The notes under the pieces: generated by a model | The model's input: only the letters and a program-made list of their open reading frames with translations | What the model was told of the DNA's origin: nothing | Database searches by the model: none | Part shown: in pieces, positions 54,600 through 64,000 of the stretch | Layout: every line of letters begins with the position of its first letter | Position numbering within the stretch: position 1 is the stretch's first letter | Made by a program: the position numbers and the translations under genes | Assembly (NCBI GenBank): GCA_000733355.1 | Contig: JNVV01000033.1 | Location: forward strand, 402,228 to 466,227 | DNA from: Falciphora oryzae | Lineage: Eukaryota; Ascomycota; Sordariomycetes; Magnaporthales; Magnaporthaceae | DNA length: 64,000 bases | Direction of reading: 5' to 3'

Positions 54600-57000
54600 C
54601 ATAGGGATAAGGTTTGTTAAATTCCGAAATTTATTGCGCATGGAGGAGGTAGGTGAAGGTTTCCTCGATAAAGTACGAGGTTGTGGCAGGGGTCATAAAG
54701 TAGCTGCTTTTATAATCTTCCTTTTCGTTTATATCCTAATCGTTAAAATTAAAGGATAGTTGTTCCTTTTCGTCGGTGCTTTCGGGCTCCACTGATACGA
54801 GGAATTAGGTGTACCTTTTGCGTGGTTTATTTTCCGCTTTTTTTTGTGCTTTTTACCGCTCCTTAGCTCGTTATTATTCCCGAAGGGGGTGGCGTGTCGA
54901 TTTGCAATCCGGCTTTTTGCAAATCCAGCATCCGCGTAGGTACCGGGATGATTGGGGTTTTGGTTAAAACGTTTTTGGCTGGTACGATCGGTTTCGGCTT
55001 CCGTTATCCCTTTTATAATCCTTGCGATTATTAAACTTCCGTTCCACGTAATAGGTGCTAGGGATACGTGCGTTTTCTTCCACTTGCAAAATGCTCCTTA
55101 GTTGGGAAGATAGGCTTTTAAAAGTCCGGCTGGGGTTTATAAGGACGGTTTTAAACTCCGGCACGTTTTGGATTGCCCGTAGGGTGCTCGCGATAAGCTG
55201 GTTCTCGTTTTAATAAAACGGGCCGAAGGCGCGTTAGCATATTTGCAGTTTATTTAAAAGGATTTGCAAAACTTCCATATTAAATCTACCAAAGTTAGCG
55301 ATTTCTAAACGGACTGTTTAAAAGGTAATCGAGCTCTAATCCGTATGGTACAGTAATCGGTTAACCTTAGTGTTAAAATGCACTTTAAAAATTATATAAA
55401 TCTTTCGAAAGGTGGGTCCATACCCGATATATCGGGTGTACTATTGCTTGGCGTTGCTTTAAAATGCCAAAGGGAAAATCGCATGGAGCTGTAAAAGGGG
55501 GATTTCGAAAGTTTCGCATGTGGTTGTAAAAAATAAAATTTTATCGTCCAAAATGTCGTATGGATCACCGGAATAGCTGTATTCCTTATCCTAGGCGCTT
55601 TAAAATGCCTTTATTAAGCTTTTATCAACAACGGCGTTAAGCACCTCCTTAAAGGGGAGTTGCCTATATAGGGATTTCGCAAACGCTGGGGTTTCGTATC
55701 GAAGGCGTAATAGTGTTACAGTTTGTGCTTTATCGATTGGCGGAATGGTTTTTCCGCGATCCCTTCGTTGCATATACTGGTCGAAATAGGATTTTGGTAT
55801 AGTAATGGGTTTAGGGATTAGTGGAACTAGGGATTGGTTATCCGGGTGTGCTTATGGAACTGTAAATCGGCCGATTAAAGGTGCCCGGGGAGGTGCCGGT
55901 TAATCGATAGTAGTTGCTCGGGGGACTTTAAATTAACTGGGCGGGGGAATCCGTAAAGCTGGAAAAGGGGTGGTTGGGGGATCGATGCACTCTTTGGTAC
56001 GGTGGTTTTTAAAGGGGAAAATGGGGGTCGTGCTTATAGAAAAGGTTAGGGAAGATATTCGGAAGCGTAACGGATTTTTAGGTCGCTGGCTTAGTGATCC
56101 TTGGATCTCATTTCGGCCAATTTGTCGCTTGGCTGTAAGCTCCTTTGGAGGAATGGCATAGCGTATTGCTTTAGAGGCATCCAAAACGTCGATCGGGTGA
56201 CTGTTTGTCCTGGGATCCGTGCGATCCTAAGAAAGGGGAAGCTGTAATCCGGTTGCAAGTGTTTGTGTTCCAGGGACTAACTCCTATCGCATAACCTTTA
56301 TAAGCCTTTCGCTAAGTTTCCCCTTTGGTAAACCGGGGACTGGGATCCCGTAATCTTCCAAATGCTTGCGGAAAATTCGAGCGATCCGCTAATCGAGGTT
56401 TTCGAAGTGAATTGCTTCCTATCCCTCGTAGTCTTCAAGTACGTCGCTTAGGAGGTTGTTACCATGCGTGTTTCGGTATAAAAGCAGTGTTTTAAGCATC
56501 CATACGTTCCGGCGAGCGGTGGAAACTTCGTTAGGTAATCCTTCGAGGCTGTAAAAGGGGCTTGTCAAAAAAAGGATATCAATGTTCTATGCTAAAGATT
56601 TGGGGAGGTCGTATAACACAAACGTGCTTTTTGCGATCACACGTTGCTTATTGCTAAGCTTTTATGCCTATTGTTCCGGGGTATCGGACATATTGTCGGT
56701 AGGGAAGGGGGGTTTGACGAGCAATATCGTCTGGGTGATCGATCCAGGAGTCCAATCGCCTGCTCTAAGAAGGTGCTCAAAGGGATTACGTAACGCCCTT
56801 CTCACAGTTGTTCAAATCTTACGAATAAAGGTCCAATCGCCTGCTTTAGAAAGGTGCCTTTGTTGTTTAATTAACTCGTATGTAACGCGCTACCGAGCAG
56901 TGGAATCGGATTCCTCTGCTCCTAAACTCTTCCGATTAACCCAATCGCTTCAAAAGAAGGTATTAACGGTTGAATCCTCTACCTTGCTCATCTGTGTTAC
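54600..57000 (-). pseudogene. Copia-B gag and 5' leader region
   Basis: Minus-strand coding traces include FKSLSSQLRSILQVEE and STYYVERKFNNRKDYKRDNG (54964-55164), typical of gag linker sequence. The rest is AT-rich with stops in all frames. Boundaries are only inferred from position next to the 5' LTR. Confidence 0.5.
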
Positions 57001-57022
57001 CTTTTCAAGCAACACTAATCAG

Positions 57023-57256
57023 TGTTGGTAAAAGTGTTACTCCTGTAGGCTCGGAGATTTCCCAAAGGAAAAAACAAAGATCTATAAATCTGGAAAGGTG
57101 TCTGTACTCATGCATAAAGGGGAAGGAATTTAGTTACAAGAAAGGGATCGCAAGATCCCCTTTTGTAAGCTCGTGGGAGCGCACGGCCCGTAGGTCTGCT
57201 GCTCTACGAGGCGTGGGCCCTTCCTGGATGCACGCGCTAGATCACGTGGATCAACA
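57023..57256 (-). repeat. Copia-B 5' LTR
   Basis: 234 bases; followed by TTTTG at 57257-57261. No primer-binding site complementary to a tRNA was recognised just inside it. Confidence 0.95.
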
Positions 57257-57261
57257 TTTTG

Positions 57262-57535
57262 TATGGAAAAAACAAAAAACACCTTTACCACCAAACACGC
57301 CTTAAAAAAGCGGGGGTTGGTTGATTGGCAATCCCAACATAGCCATATGTCCCGAGAGTCTAGGGAGCAACAGGCAGACGATTTTGGTACAGAAGTAAAT
57401 CTATGTGCTCTAAAGCCTAGGTTTATGCATAGAAGCCCTTTAAGAACCACCTATAGATGCTTTACTCATTTAAGCCACAAAGCAAACTTTCGTTTCTGAC
57501 AATTGAGCATTTTGGCAGCCTGGCAAAAAATAATT
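57262..57535. other. Right flank of Copia-B and 3' flank of the SDR gene
   Basis: AT-rich sequence without a supported gene. Probably contains the SDR 3' untranslated region. Confidence 0.5.
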
Positions 57536-58739
57536 TCAAACCCACTTCTTGGTACCAAAGTGGGAGAGGTACGCGCCGCCGTCACCGTTGGCGATGCTGC
57601 TTTTATAGATGACCGACATGACGGCCTTGACCGAGTCCTGGGGAGAGTCGGGTCCCTTGAAGTCGGGCGCGTACTCGAGGTACTTGTTCAAGAGCTTCCG
57701 GACGGCCTCGGTCTTTTCCTCATTCACTGTTTTTTTTGGGTCCAATACGGTTTAGCACTCGGCATTATTACGGGAGAGACGAGTGATAAACCGGGGGATG
57801 CGTAAAGAGAGACAGAAGAAAGAAACCGGGCAGGGCTTACGGTTCGAAAACTGGCCGACCTCGACGATGCCGGGGCAGATGCTAAGGAACAGGACGCCGT
57901 CCTTGCGGTACTCGGCGCTAAACTTGGCCGTCGCCATGTTCATAGCGGCCTTGCTGATGGAGTATAGGGGGCTGACGTCGACGTCGTACTGCCGGGCCAG
58001 CTCCATGTCGCCTTGGCCGCTCGAGATGAGGGCCACCTTCTTGCCCTGGCCTTTGAGGATCAGGGGCATGTAGTAGGTGACGAGGTAGACGTTGCCCAGC
58101 ACGTTGGTCCGCATGGCCAGGTCGAACTGCTTCGAGAACTCCTCGGGGTCGGAGGAGGCTCTGGTTGTTTGTGTGGTTTTTGGCGACCGTGCCCCGTGCG
58201 TGAGTTTGGCCGCCCAAGGGGTTTGAGGAGGAGGAGGAGGGTTTCTGGGTGTTTCCGCCTAGGGATGAAAAAAAAACAGCTTACAGCTCCGATATGCCAT
58301 TCCAGAAATCGTACTTGGACACAAGCGCCCCGTTGCCGATGAGGTAGTCGAGGGTGCCGCCCGTGATGGCAGAGGTGTCGGCGGCGGCTTTCTGTTGTGT
58401 CGTTTGTCAGTCACACAGTCCTGGAGATTGGCAATAAACGGTTATTTACCTCGAGGGACTTGCGGTCCGCAAGGTCGGCCTGCAGGATGGTGATGTTGGA
58501 CCGCCCGTTCAGCTCCGCGGCGACGCGCTTGTCCGTGGCCGCCTTATCCCGGACGATGCCGATGACGATGTTGTTCGGGTCGCTTGAGAGCTGGTTGAGA
58601 AACTCCCACTAAATGCCGTCGCCGATATGGTGTTAGATGTCAACAGGGGTGACTATTGCCAGGGGGCTCGAATGGCTCAGTGGGAAATGGGACATACTCC
58701 GATGCCCCTGGAGATTCCGGTGACCACGTAGGACGGCAT
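57536..58739 (-). CDS. Short-chain dehydrogenase/reductase (SDR)
   Basis: Five exons: 58739-58698, 58608-58450, 58391-58285, 58160-57841, 57726-57536. They sum to 819 bases, 272 residues, all junctions GT-AG and in frame. The product starts MPSYVVTGISRGIG, so the cofactor motif TGxxxGxG is at residues 7-14. Also present are a DL-x-D-type block after beta-4 (LQADLADR), N-G-A in place of NNAG, SSGQGD and the catalytic YSISK (Tyr169, Lys173). It resembles fungal classical SDRs such as the NAD(P)-binding C-factor-like group; the substrate cannot be read from sequence. No damage is visible although it lies between two transposon clusters. Confidence 0.88.
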
Positions 58740-59497
58740 TTTGAAGGATTTGCACTAGCTCCGGTGCTTAAAAAAGCTGGCTTTGCGTGTAGATTTCAGG
58801 GTTGTTAAGACGAGTCTGCGGTCGGAGCCTGGCTTGTTAGGAACTTTCTGTTCTTTTTGGGACACATTGAAAAGTAACCAGCGCCATTTTATATGCCAGT
58901 AGCGCCTGCGCAGCTGGGCGGACGATTAATAATTGAATGGACAATCACAAGCCCAATTACAGTGCAACACAGCAGCAGCTTCAAGCCGTTTTGCTAGTCC
59001 AATAACCAGCAGAGCTGCCGCGGCGCCTGCAACTTGCAGCTCGTGGTGTCCCTTGCGGAGGTCCGTCTTCGCCGCTGAGCCGCCCCGCCCGATTGGGACT
59101 GTTGGGGGAGTCACCCTTTTCGGTGCGGTTCGTCGAGCTCCAGAATGCCAGCCGTGGCTGGTGGCCCTGGTGGATAATCGTGGGCAAGAGGCAGCCCCTA
59201 TGGTTTAGGAACGGAAGGCAGTATGGACATCTGGGACCTTAAGTGCAACGGATGATGAACAGCTTCTGACCGAGACGCTGGAGGCCACAAGCGCCGTATT
59301 TGGAAGGACGCCAAATTGGAGGGCAATGGTCACCACGGGTGGTGGGGCGGATCCTGAATGTGGGGGCGCCCGGAGTCGTTGGGGAGGAACTGGCAGGGTG
59401 GTCCCTCTTTTTCGGTGGGGCCGCCATATGTGGGCGGGGTCGCGGTTTTCCGCCGGTTGAATCCGAAGGAATCCCAGAAACGGTTCCGCCGACGTGA
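58740..59497. other. SDR promoter region and left flank of the transposon nest
   Basis: Contains the SDR upstream region. Frames on both strands (for example + 58933-59208) are Ala/Arg-rich shadows without domains. Nothing else recognised. Confidence 0.5.
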
Positions 59498-59591
59498 CTA
59501 GGGGCCTGTTCAATACTATTCCGGTTTTTTGGTTTTTCCATATTATTTTTAAAAACCGTCTGGAAACCGGTTTGCGGGTCCGCACGAGCCC

Positions 59592-59928
59592 AGGGGGGGT
59601 CCCGAGGTCCCTTCCGCCACACCCGGCCTTACCCTTTTTCCGGCACGTTGCCGGCCGACAGCGTCCACTACCACCAACAGCAGCGCTTACAGCGCCCTGG
59701 CGTTTATTCGCCCTTTTGCCGATTGCCCGCTCACCAACAAGGAGCGCCGGAATGCGGCCTGAACTCCGTGTGCCTTGGGCTTGCCCCATGGTTTGATTCT
59801 GTTAGCCGCCTCGATAGCAACACGTAGCCTAGTGTCAAGCTTAGGTAGCGCTAGCACGTCGTATGCCCCTTGGGAGGCAGGGACTGGTAGATCCCGATTT
59901 TCCGACGTTAAATAAACTCTCTCTCTCT
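59592..59928 (+). mobile_element. SINE-like retroposon copy C with an 18-bp target-site duplication
   Basis: The copy is flanked by GCGGGTCCGCACGARCCC at 59574-59591 and again at 59929-59946 (one mismatch). It starts inside the family consensus (5' truncated relative to copy B) and ends in TAAACTCTCTCTCTCT. Long target duplication, 5' truncation and a simple-repeat tail are hallmarks of target-primed reverse transcription. Confidence 0.82.
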
Positions 59929-60181
59929 GCGGGTCCGCACGAACCCTTGTGAAGATCTTTCGGAAGACCCGCCAGAAGTATCTTTTTGCAGGCCAACGAG
60001 TCGCGGCCCCCGGGCCACCTCCCGCCTCCGGTGCCACCTCCTTTTGCCATCTCCTTTGCCACCTCCTTTGCCAACTCCTTAACCACCCGTTGAATATATA
60101 AAGCCGGCCACCTTCCTGCTTTTCGAAAAAAAATTTAACTTAGAAAAATTTCAAGCCTCGAAAAGGGCCGCCCCAAGGAGG

Positions 60182-60262
60182 GCCGGGCACGTGTAGGAAG
60201 CCGGGCACGTGTAGGAAGCCGGGTACGTGTAGGAGGCCGGGCACACGCAAGGGGCCGGGCAT
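60182..60262 (-). repeat. 18-bp minisatellite, about 4.5 units
   Basis: Units like GCCGGGCACGTGTAGGAA are repeated with drift. The spacing is 18 bases throughout. On the minus strand it would read repeated CPASYT, but the frame around it is unconvincing as a gene. Confidence 0.85.
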
Positions 60263-60405
60263 AAAGGTTTAGCGCGTGCAAATAGAACCAAATAATAAAA
60301 AGCCTTTTTTTTTTTTTTTGCCACAGCTAAAATAGGAAGTTCGGTTGCAAATATGATACAAGTAAAAAACAGTAAAAAAAAAAAAAAAGAAAGGTACATT
60401 TTTTA

Positions 60406-61623
60406 TGAGGCTCTATCCGGCCACGCCCCTTTTTTGCTGCTTGCACGCACCCCCACACCGATATCGGCCCACATGTAATTTTCTAAGGCGCGCCCATATA
60501 AACGAACACACTTTGCAATGCACAGCAAAAAATAAATAATAAAGGAGCGTTATTTTGAAGGCATTCCCAAGTGCAAATTAGCAATATATTAATAAAAACC
60601 CGGTGTTGAACCGCCAAACTATATAAAAAAAAAGGGCACAGGCACGGCGTTGAGGCCGGATATCTAGTACTACAGAGGGGCCTAGGGACTCGCAAAAGGA
60701 TCAACAAACTCCCCTGGAGACGGCGCAGACGCTGAGGGTGGTGCAAAGACCTCCCTGGGTGGCGTGGAGTGCAGGGGAGTGCCCAAGTCAAACACCCTAT
60801 CCTCGTCAGCCTCATCCCTTGCCTGCAAAGAGGCACCCAGTTCATGTTGCGAGTAATCTCGCCTGGCGCCGGCACGGATACCGGTGCGGCTACTGCCACG
60901 AGGCCCTGCCCGGGCCGGCCGTACAGTATCGTTAAAGGGGCCCTGCCCTGGAGGACGGCCTTTGCGAGTGCCAGTTGGATCCGTTACCCGGAGAAAAGGA
61001 TCCTCCGTATCCCGGCTGGCTTTTTGCACCCAAAAAAGAGTGCACTGAATCAACTTGCAGCCCCGGGAAGTCGGGGTTTTCTCGTTGGGCCTCGTATAGA
61101 TCCAAAAGCTCGTGGGCGCACGGCGGGCCGTATTGCTTACGCGTAGAGCGGGTGCAGGGGGGTAGGGGCAAGCCGTCGGGGTGCTTCCTAGAGGGCTAGT
61201 AGTTAACTGCACCCGGGCGATTACTCCCCAGGCCTCCAAAGCGTCACGGATATCGGAAAGGGTAAGGTAAAAAGTAGAGAGTATCTCTGTAGGCTCAACG
61301 AGCCAATTACGGCCGTCCCAGGGCGCGGGGCCGGTAGCCTCGTCTGCAGGGAGGTCGCCAGCCTCGTTCGCAGAGGGATCGGTGGCCTCGTCGTCGCTCG
61401 AGATAACGATAGGCTCGTCGTTGGTGCTCATGGCGGAGGTCGTTATTGTCGGGACAAAAAAATACGGAAAAACGATTGCAAATGAGCCAGAAATGGCGCA
61501 GAGTTGATTCTCCAGGCTAAATTACGTAGGCAGCGAAACCGGGCCGCACGGGCGGTGCACAGGCCAAAAGTGGAGTAGGGTGCGTGCAAGCAGCGAAAAA
61601 GGGGCGTGGCCGGATAGAGCCTC
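60406..61623 (-). mobile_element. hAT-like TIR element (about 1.2 kb) with an 8-bp target-site duplication
   Basis: Inverted ends of about 46 bases with one mismatch (GAGGCTCTATCCGGCCACGC ... GCTTGCACGCACCC). TTTTTTAT flanks both ends (60398-60405 and about 61624-61631). An 8-base duplication points to hAT-type transposition. No hAT transposase is present; the only ORF is a 249-residue protein of unknown type, so it is non-autonomous or carries a passenger gene. Confidence 0.8.
60682..61431 (-). CDS. Unknown 249-residue protein inside the hAT-like element
   Basis: Open frame starting MSTNDEPIVISSDDEATDPS (acidic, with an IVISSDDE motif like SUMO-interaction motifs). A hydrophobic/helical stretch follows, WLVEPTEILSTFYLTLSDIR, DALEAWGVIARVQL, then GCKLIQCTLFWVQKAS, and a Pro/Arg/Gly-rich C-terminus. 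No transposase domain is seen. The frame is uninterrupted while neighbouring transposons are full of stops. It could be the N-terminal exon of a lost transposase or a passenger protein. The GC-rich composition matches the element. Confidence 0.45.
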   Translation of the reverse strand: MSTNDEPIVISSDDEATDPSANEAGDLPADEATGPAPWDGRNWLVEPTEILSTFYLTLSDIRDALEAWGVIARVQLTTSPLGSTPTACPYPPAPALRVSNTARRAPTSFWIYTRPNEKTPTSRGCKLIQCTLFWVQKASRDTEDPFLRVTDPTGTRKGRPPGQGPFNDTVRPARAGPRGSSRTGIRAGARRDYSQHELGASLQARDEADEDRVFDLGTPLHSTPPREVFAPPSASAPSPGEFVDPFASP

Positions 61624-61731
61624 TTTTTTATTACAGGGCTCCTGGTTACGCTTATTTCGGGAGTATCCGCGTGTAAAAAACCGACCAGGGGGTTAAAAAA
61701 CCAAAAAACTAATAGTATTGGACAGGCCCTA

Positions 61732-62200
61732 GATCCGTGATTGGTAGGTGTAACACGCCCAGTTATCTATTCCTGAGTTTTGCCTTACTGCCGTTCACCC
61801 ATACTTTGTTTTCGTTTCCGGCCGGAGCTCGCCGGGCATCGGTTAGCAACCAGTGAGCCCAGCGCTCCTAAGACGACAACGACGACGACGGGTTCGCGGG
61901 CGTCGGAAGCCTTGCCAACGCTGGGGTCGATAGGGGGAAGCGCGCTTTCTGTCTCTGCGGGCCGACCCGGGGATGCGGCTCAGCCCGTCGTTATACTTTA
62001 CGGCTTATGTGTCGAATTTGGCAGCGGCGTCGTGACAGGATAGCGGACGGAGCGCCGAGCAGAGGGAGACACTTATTTTTTTTCACATACCGGACGACCT
62101 CGCCCTAGTCTTTTACGTGTGCGTTCTAAACCCGGACATCTTCGACGATGATGAGAACCGTCCCTTGAGAGCCAGTTCCAAGCCCAGGGTAGCGGTCCTG
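61732..62200. other. No supported gene
   Basis: A + frame at 61780-62043 is Ser/Thr/Pro-rich without a domain. Nothing else recognised. Confidence 0.5.
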
Positions 62201-62210
62201 TGTCGATATG

Positions 62211-63319
62211 CTACAGCACCTGCCATGGCGGTGTCCGACCGACAGATTGCAACACAGCGGACAGGTTTCCGCCTTCCGTCCTGATGAATGACGTCGCGGT
62301 TTGGCCGGGTATCCGAGGCCAGGCCCGTAACGACACTCGTCCCGGGTCAGCTTGTGCGGCCCCTTTTACCGGATGGCCATAGCAAGGATATTGGCACCGT
62401 CCTACTTTGGTGTATGCAAAACTGGTCCGCTTAGTGGCCCTCCCCTTTCCTCTGGCGAGGTGGCGGCGTCGGCGGGCCGCCGTGGTTGACGCGGACGCGA
62501 CGTTTTCGGAATCGTCCCCGGCGAGGGCTCTCGACCACTCTGGCTGCGGTGATCGTTGGTTAACGTAAAACCGATACACAGGGTAGGTAGGGTACCGCGC
62601 TAGCATTTGAGCTAAGCCATGGTACTGGTTAAACTCACCCAGTTTTACCGCTATTTCCTCGTCGTCTTTTGTCCCAGCCCGGAAAGCAATGCCGCCCTCG
62701 CCATCGGGCAACGAACCGGTCAGCGCCAGCAGCTTGTAGTCGACGAAGATGACGACTCGTACTGTGCTTTATTCAAAGCATCTTGTCTCCAGAATCGGAG
62801 GAAGTGCTCCATCACGGAGGGTCCGGTATGTTTTCAGCAGGTTGTCGATAAAAGGGGGATTGCACTTTTACTGGCGGCCGGTGTTAATTACAATCCGGAA
62901 ACGTCGTTTGGTCGTGCCACAATTACCTCCCCCTCCTTAGCTTTTAATGCTTGCTCTTGTCCACAAAATATGAACACCGTTGAGGAGCTTCGGAAATACG
63001 CAGCGTCCCTCCCCAAATCACGCGTGCAAACAGGCCTACCCACACCTGCGACAGCACCTGGCAGCTCGATACGATAACAAATTCGGCCTGGTTCCGGAGC
63101 AAGAAGCTTGATGACGTGCTCCGGGTTGATATCGATTGTGTCGATAAGATATTGCTCGATTGCGAGGACGTCGTTTACACAGCCGCGCAGAGTTTTGTAC
63201 TCAATTTTATTACCCAGACGGCCGTATCGCGGTGTGGTCGTGGGCTGTGCGGGATGTTCGTAGTATTCGGTTCCAATCAGCACCGCCCACTTATCAGGCA
63301 CGCTCTTCCCCTTGTCCAT
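62211..63319 (-). pseudogene. Caspase-like (peptidase C14) protein, truncated and frameshifted
   Basis: From the ATG at 63319 the product reads MDKGKSVPDKWAVLIGTEYY, LRGCVNDVLAIEQYLID, INPEHVIKLLAPEPGRICYR. A frame break follows and EGEVIVARPNDVSG then appears. This is the start of fungal caspase-domain (metacaspase-like) proteins: KWAVLIGIxYY, LxGCVNDV, VxxLLxPxPxR, then DEALxPxDIxG. The catalytic HYSGHG and DSCHSG blocks are absent. A further minus frame (62711-62211: FNQYHGLAQMLARYPTYPVY ... GRATKRTSFAYTK) may be its distal part. Such proteins are often coupled to NLR and HET modules. Confidence 0.62.
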
Positions 63320-63847
63320 TTGGCCAAGTTGAACGTCGAGCGATTTTGATGAAGCGTGTCGGTCAACTGTAGCAGTCGCAGGTACGTCTCCCGGTCGGCA
63401 TTGAACCGGCTCAGTTTGTATCTCTATGATGCTGCCAGGTGATTCGCCTTGTCTGCCGCCTCCTCTATGGTAGCTTGCATTGGCTCAACGATGGACGGAC
63501 CGGGAGCAAGCGGCTCTGTCGTGTTTGGTCAGAAGCTTTTCTGCAGTGCTCCGCGTCTCCCTGCTTGGCGGGCACGAGGACGATAACCCGTGTCGGTGCG
63601 GAAGAAGCAAATCCCCTCCCACCCTGTATATTGCAGGTTAGCTAGGGCGGCAGAAAACAAGTGCCTATAGCGGACCCTTCCCCGGCTTTTGACAGGCCCG
63701 GGTACTGGAAACGGCTATTGCAAAAGCCTTTCCTTTTTGCCTCGTTCGCCGAGGCTACCAACTATTTCACTATCGCCGGGCGATAGTAACGGGCTTTAAA
63801 GGCCTAAACATAACCCTTTCCCTTTCCCTTTGTACCATTTTCCTTTG
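63320..63847. other. Upstream of the caspase relic; no supported gene
   Basis: Short frames on both strands only. Includes GCGATAG-type short inverted sequence near 63775-63787 (CGCCGGGCGATAG). Nothing firm. Confidence 0.45.
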
Positions 63848-64000
63848 TACTATTAGGACCAACAGTTGGCTCGTTAGTCCCCCGCACCTCCGGCCGGGCC
63901 CAGGGGGGGTCCCGAGGACCTCCCCGCCCAAACCCGGCCTTACCCCTTTTCCGGCAAACTCGCCGGCCGAACGCACAACTACCACCCGCAGCGCTTCACA
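63848..64000 (+). repeat. SINE-like retroposon copy D, cut by the window end
   Basis: GGACCAACAGTTGGCTCG through CCGGCCGAACGC matches the first ~150 bases of copy B (46758 onwards). The copy continues beyond 64000. Confidence 0.8.

Larger units (their letters stand above)
49634..57256 (-). mobile_element. Copia-B: complete 7.6-kb Copia retrotransposon with an antisense gene
   Basis: LTRs of 234 bases (49634-49867 and 57023-57256), TGTT...AACA ends, flanked by TTTTG (49629-49633 and 57257-57261). Coding order on the minus strand is gag, protease, integrase, reverse transcriptase, RNase H, so Copia. All coding parts carry many stops. An extra spliced gene on the + strand (50363-51108) lies between RNase H and the 3' LTR, as in Copia-A. 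The LTRs are unrelated in sequence to those of Copia-A, so it is a different family. Confidence 0.93.
59501..61728. mobile_element. TIR DNA transposon (non-autonomous, Harbinger-like ends) hosting two later insertions
   Basis: The left end reads GGGGCCTGTTCAATACTATT and the right end, inverted, reads GGCCTGTCCAATACTATT. The similarity continues into TTTTTTGGTTTTT on both sides. CTA flanks both ends (59498-59500 and 61729-61731). Ends of the GGGCCTGTTC type and 3-base duplications are typical of PIF/Harbinger elements, but no transposase is present and the exact ends are uncertain by a base or two. Inside lie a retroposon (59592-59928) and a second TIR element (60406-61623). Confidence 0.65.

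Noticed and set aside
60182..60262. CRISPR-like regular repeat
   Set aside because: Units are directly adjacent with no spacers, only 18 bases long, and in a fungal transposon: a minisatellite.

Overview
The window looks like nuclear DNA of a filamentous ascomycete (Pezizomycotina, most likely Sordariomycetes). Short GT-AG introns of about 37-130 bases carry CTAAC/CTGAC-type branch sites. There are two HET-domain genes and a NACHT gene. The transposons carry coding-strand TAG/TAA stops at positions expected to be Trp or Gln, as repeat-induced point mutation (RIP) leaves them. No bacterial-type operons, CRISPR arrays, rRNA or convincing tRNA genes were seen.

Layout. 1-6.3 kb is a gene graveyard: fragments of a GH55 glucanase, a TAPT1/Emp65 membrane protein, the C-terminus of UDP-glucose pyrophosphorylase and a macro-domain protein, all broken by indels rather than by RIP. 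7.5-19.9 kb is the healthy core, with three intact genes: a membrane-anchored HET protein (+), a 12-exon SNF2 helicase (-) and a NACHT/C2H2/beta-propeller NLR (+). 20.6-34.9 kb is one 14.3-kb Copia retrotransposon (Copia-A, coding strand -, 250-bp LTRs, 5-bp TSD AGGAA). A 5.9-kb Gypsy chromovirus (+, 216-bp LTRs) is nested in its reverse transcriptase. 35-39 kb holds relics of an NLR, a C2H2 protein, an FAD oxidoreductase and a vWA protein. 39.6-44.2 kb is a second HET gene, split by a 1,858-bp Fot/pogo-type DNA transposon with perfect 43-bp TIRs and a TA duplication. 44.8-49.3 kb has relics of P450, FAD oxidoreductase, PIF1-like helicase, RelA/SpoT-domain, zinc-finger and GFA genes. 49.6-57.3 kb is a second Copia (Copia-B, -, 234-bp LTRs, TSD TTTTG). 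57.5-58.7 kb is an intact five-exon SDR oxidoreductase. 59.5-61.7 kb is a nest of small DNA transposons and a SINE-like retroposon. 62.2-63.3 kb is a broken caspase-like (peptidase C14) gene.

Most notable: both Copia elements carry, between the 3' end of pol and the 3' LTR, an extra spliced gene on the opposite strand. The Copia-A copy is intact (332 aa, rebuilt over three exons) and the Copia-B copy is RIP-damaged. Both encode the same cysteine signature, CxxC-x(11-13)-C-x(9-16)-CWxC-x5-C, among basic and acidic low-complexity sequence. This looks like a conserved antisense accessory protein of fungal Copia elements.

How the genes relate: HET, NACHT and caspase-like genes or relics belong to families linked to non-self recognition and regulated cell death in fungi. 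The window therefore reads as a fast-evolving, transposon-loaded accessory region with a few preserved genes between repeats.
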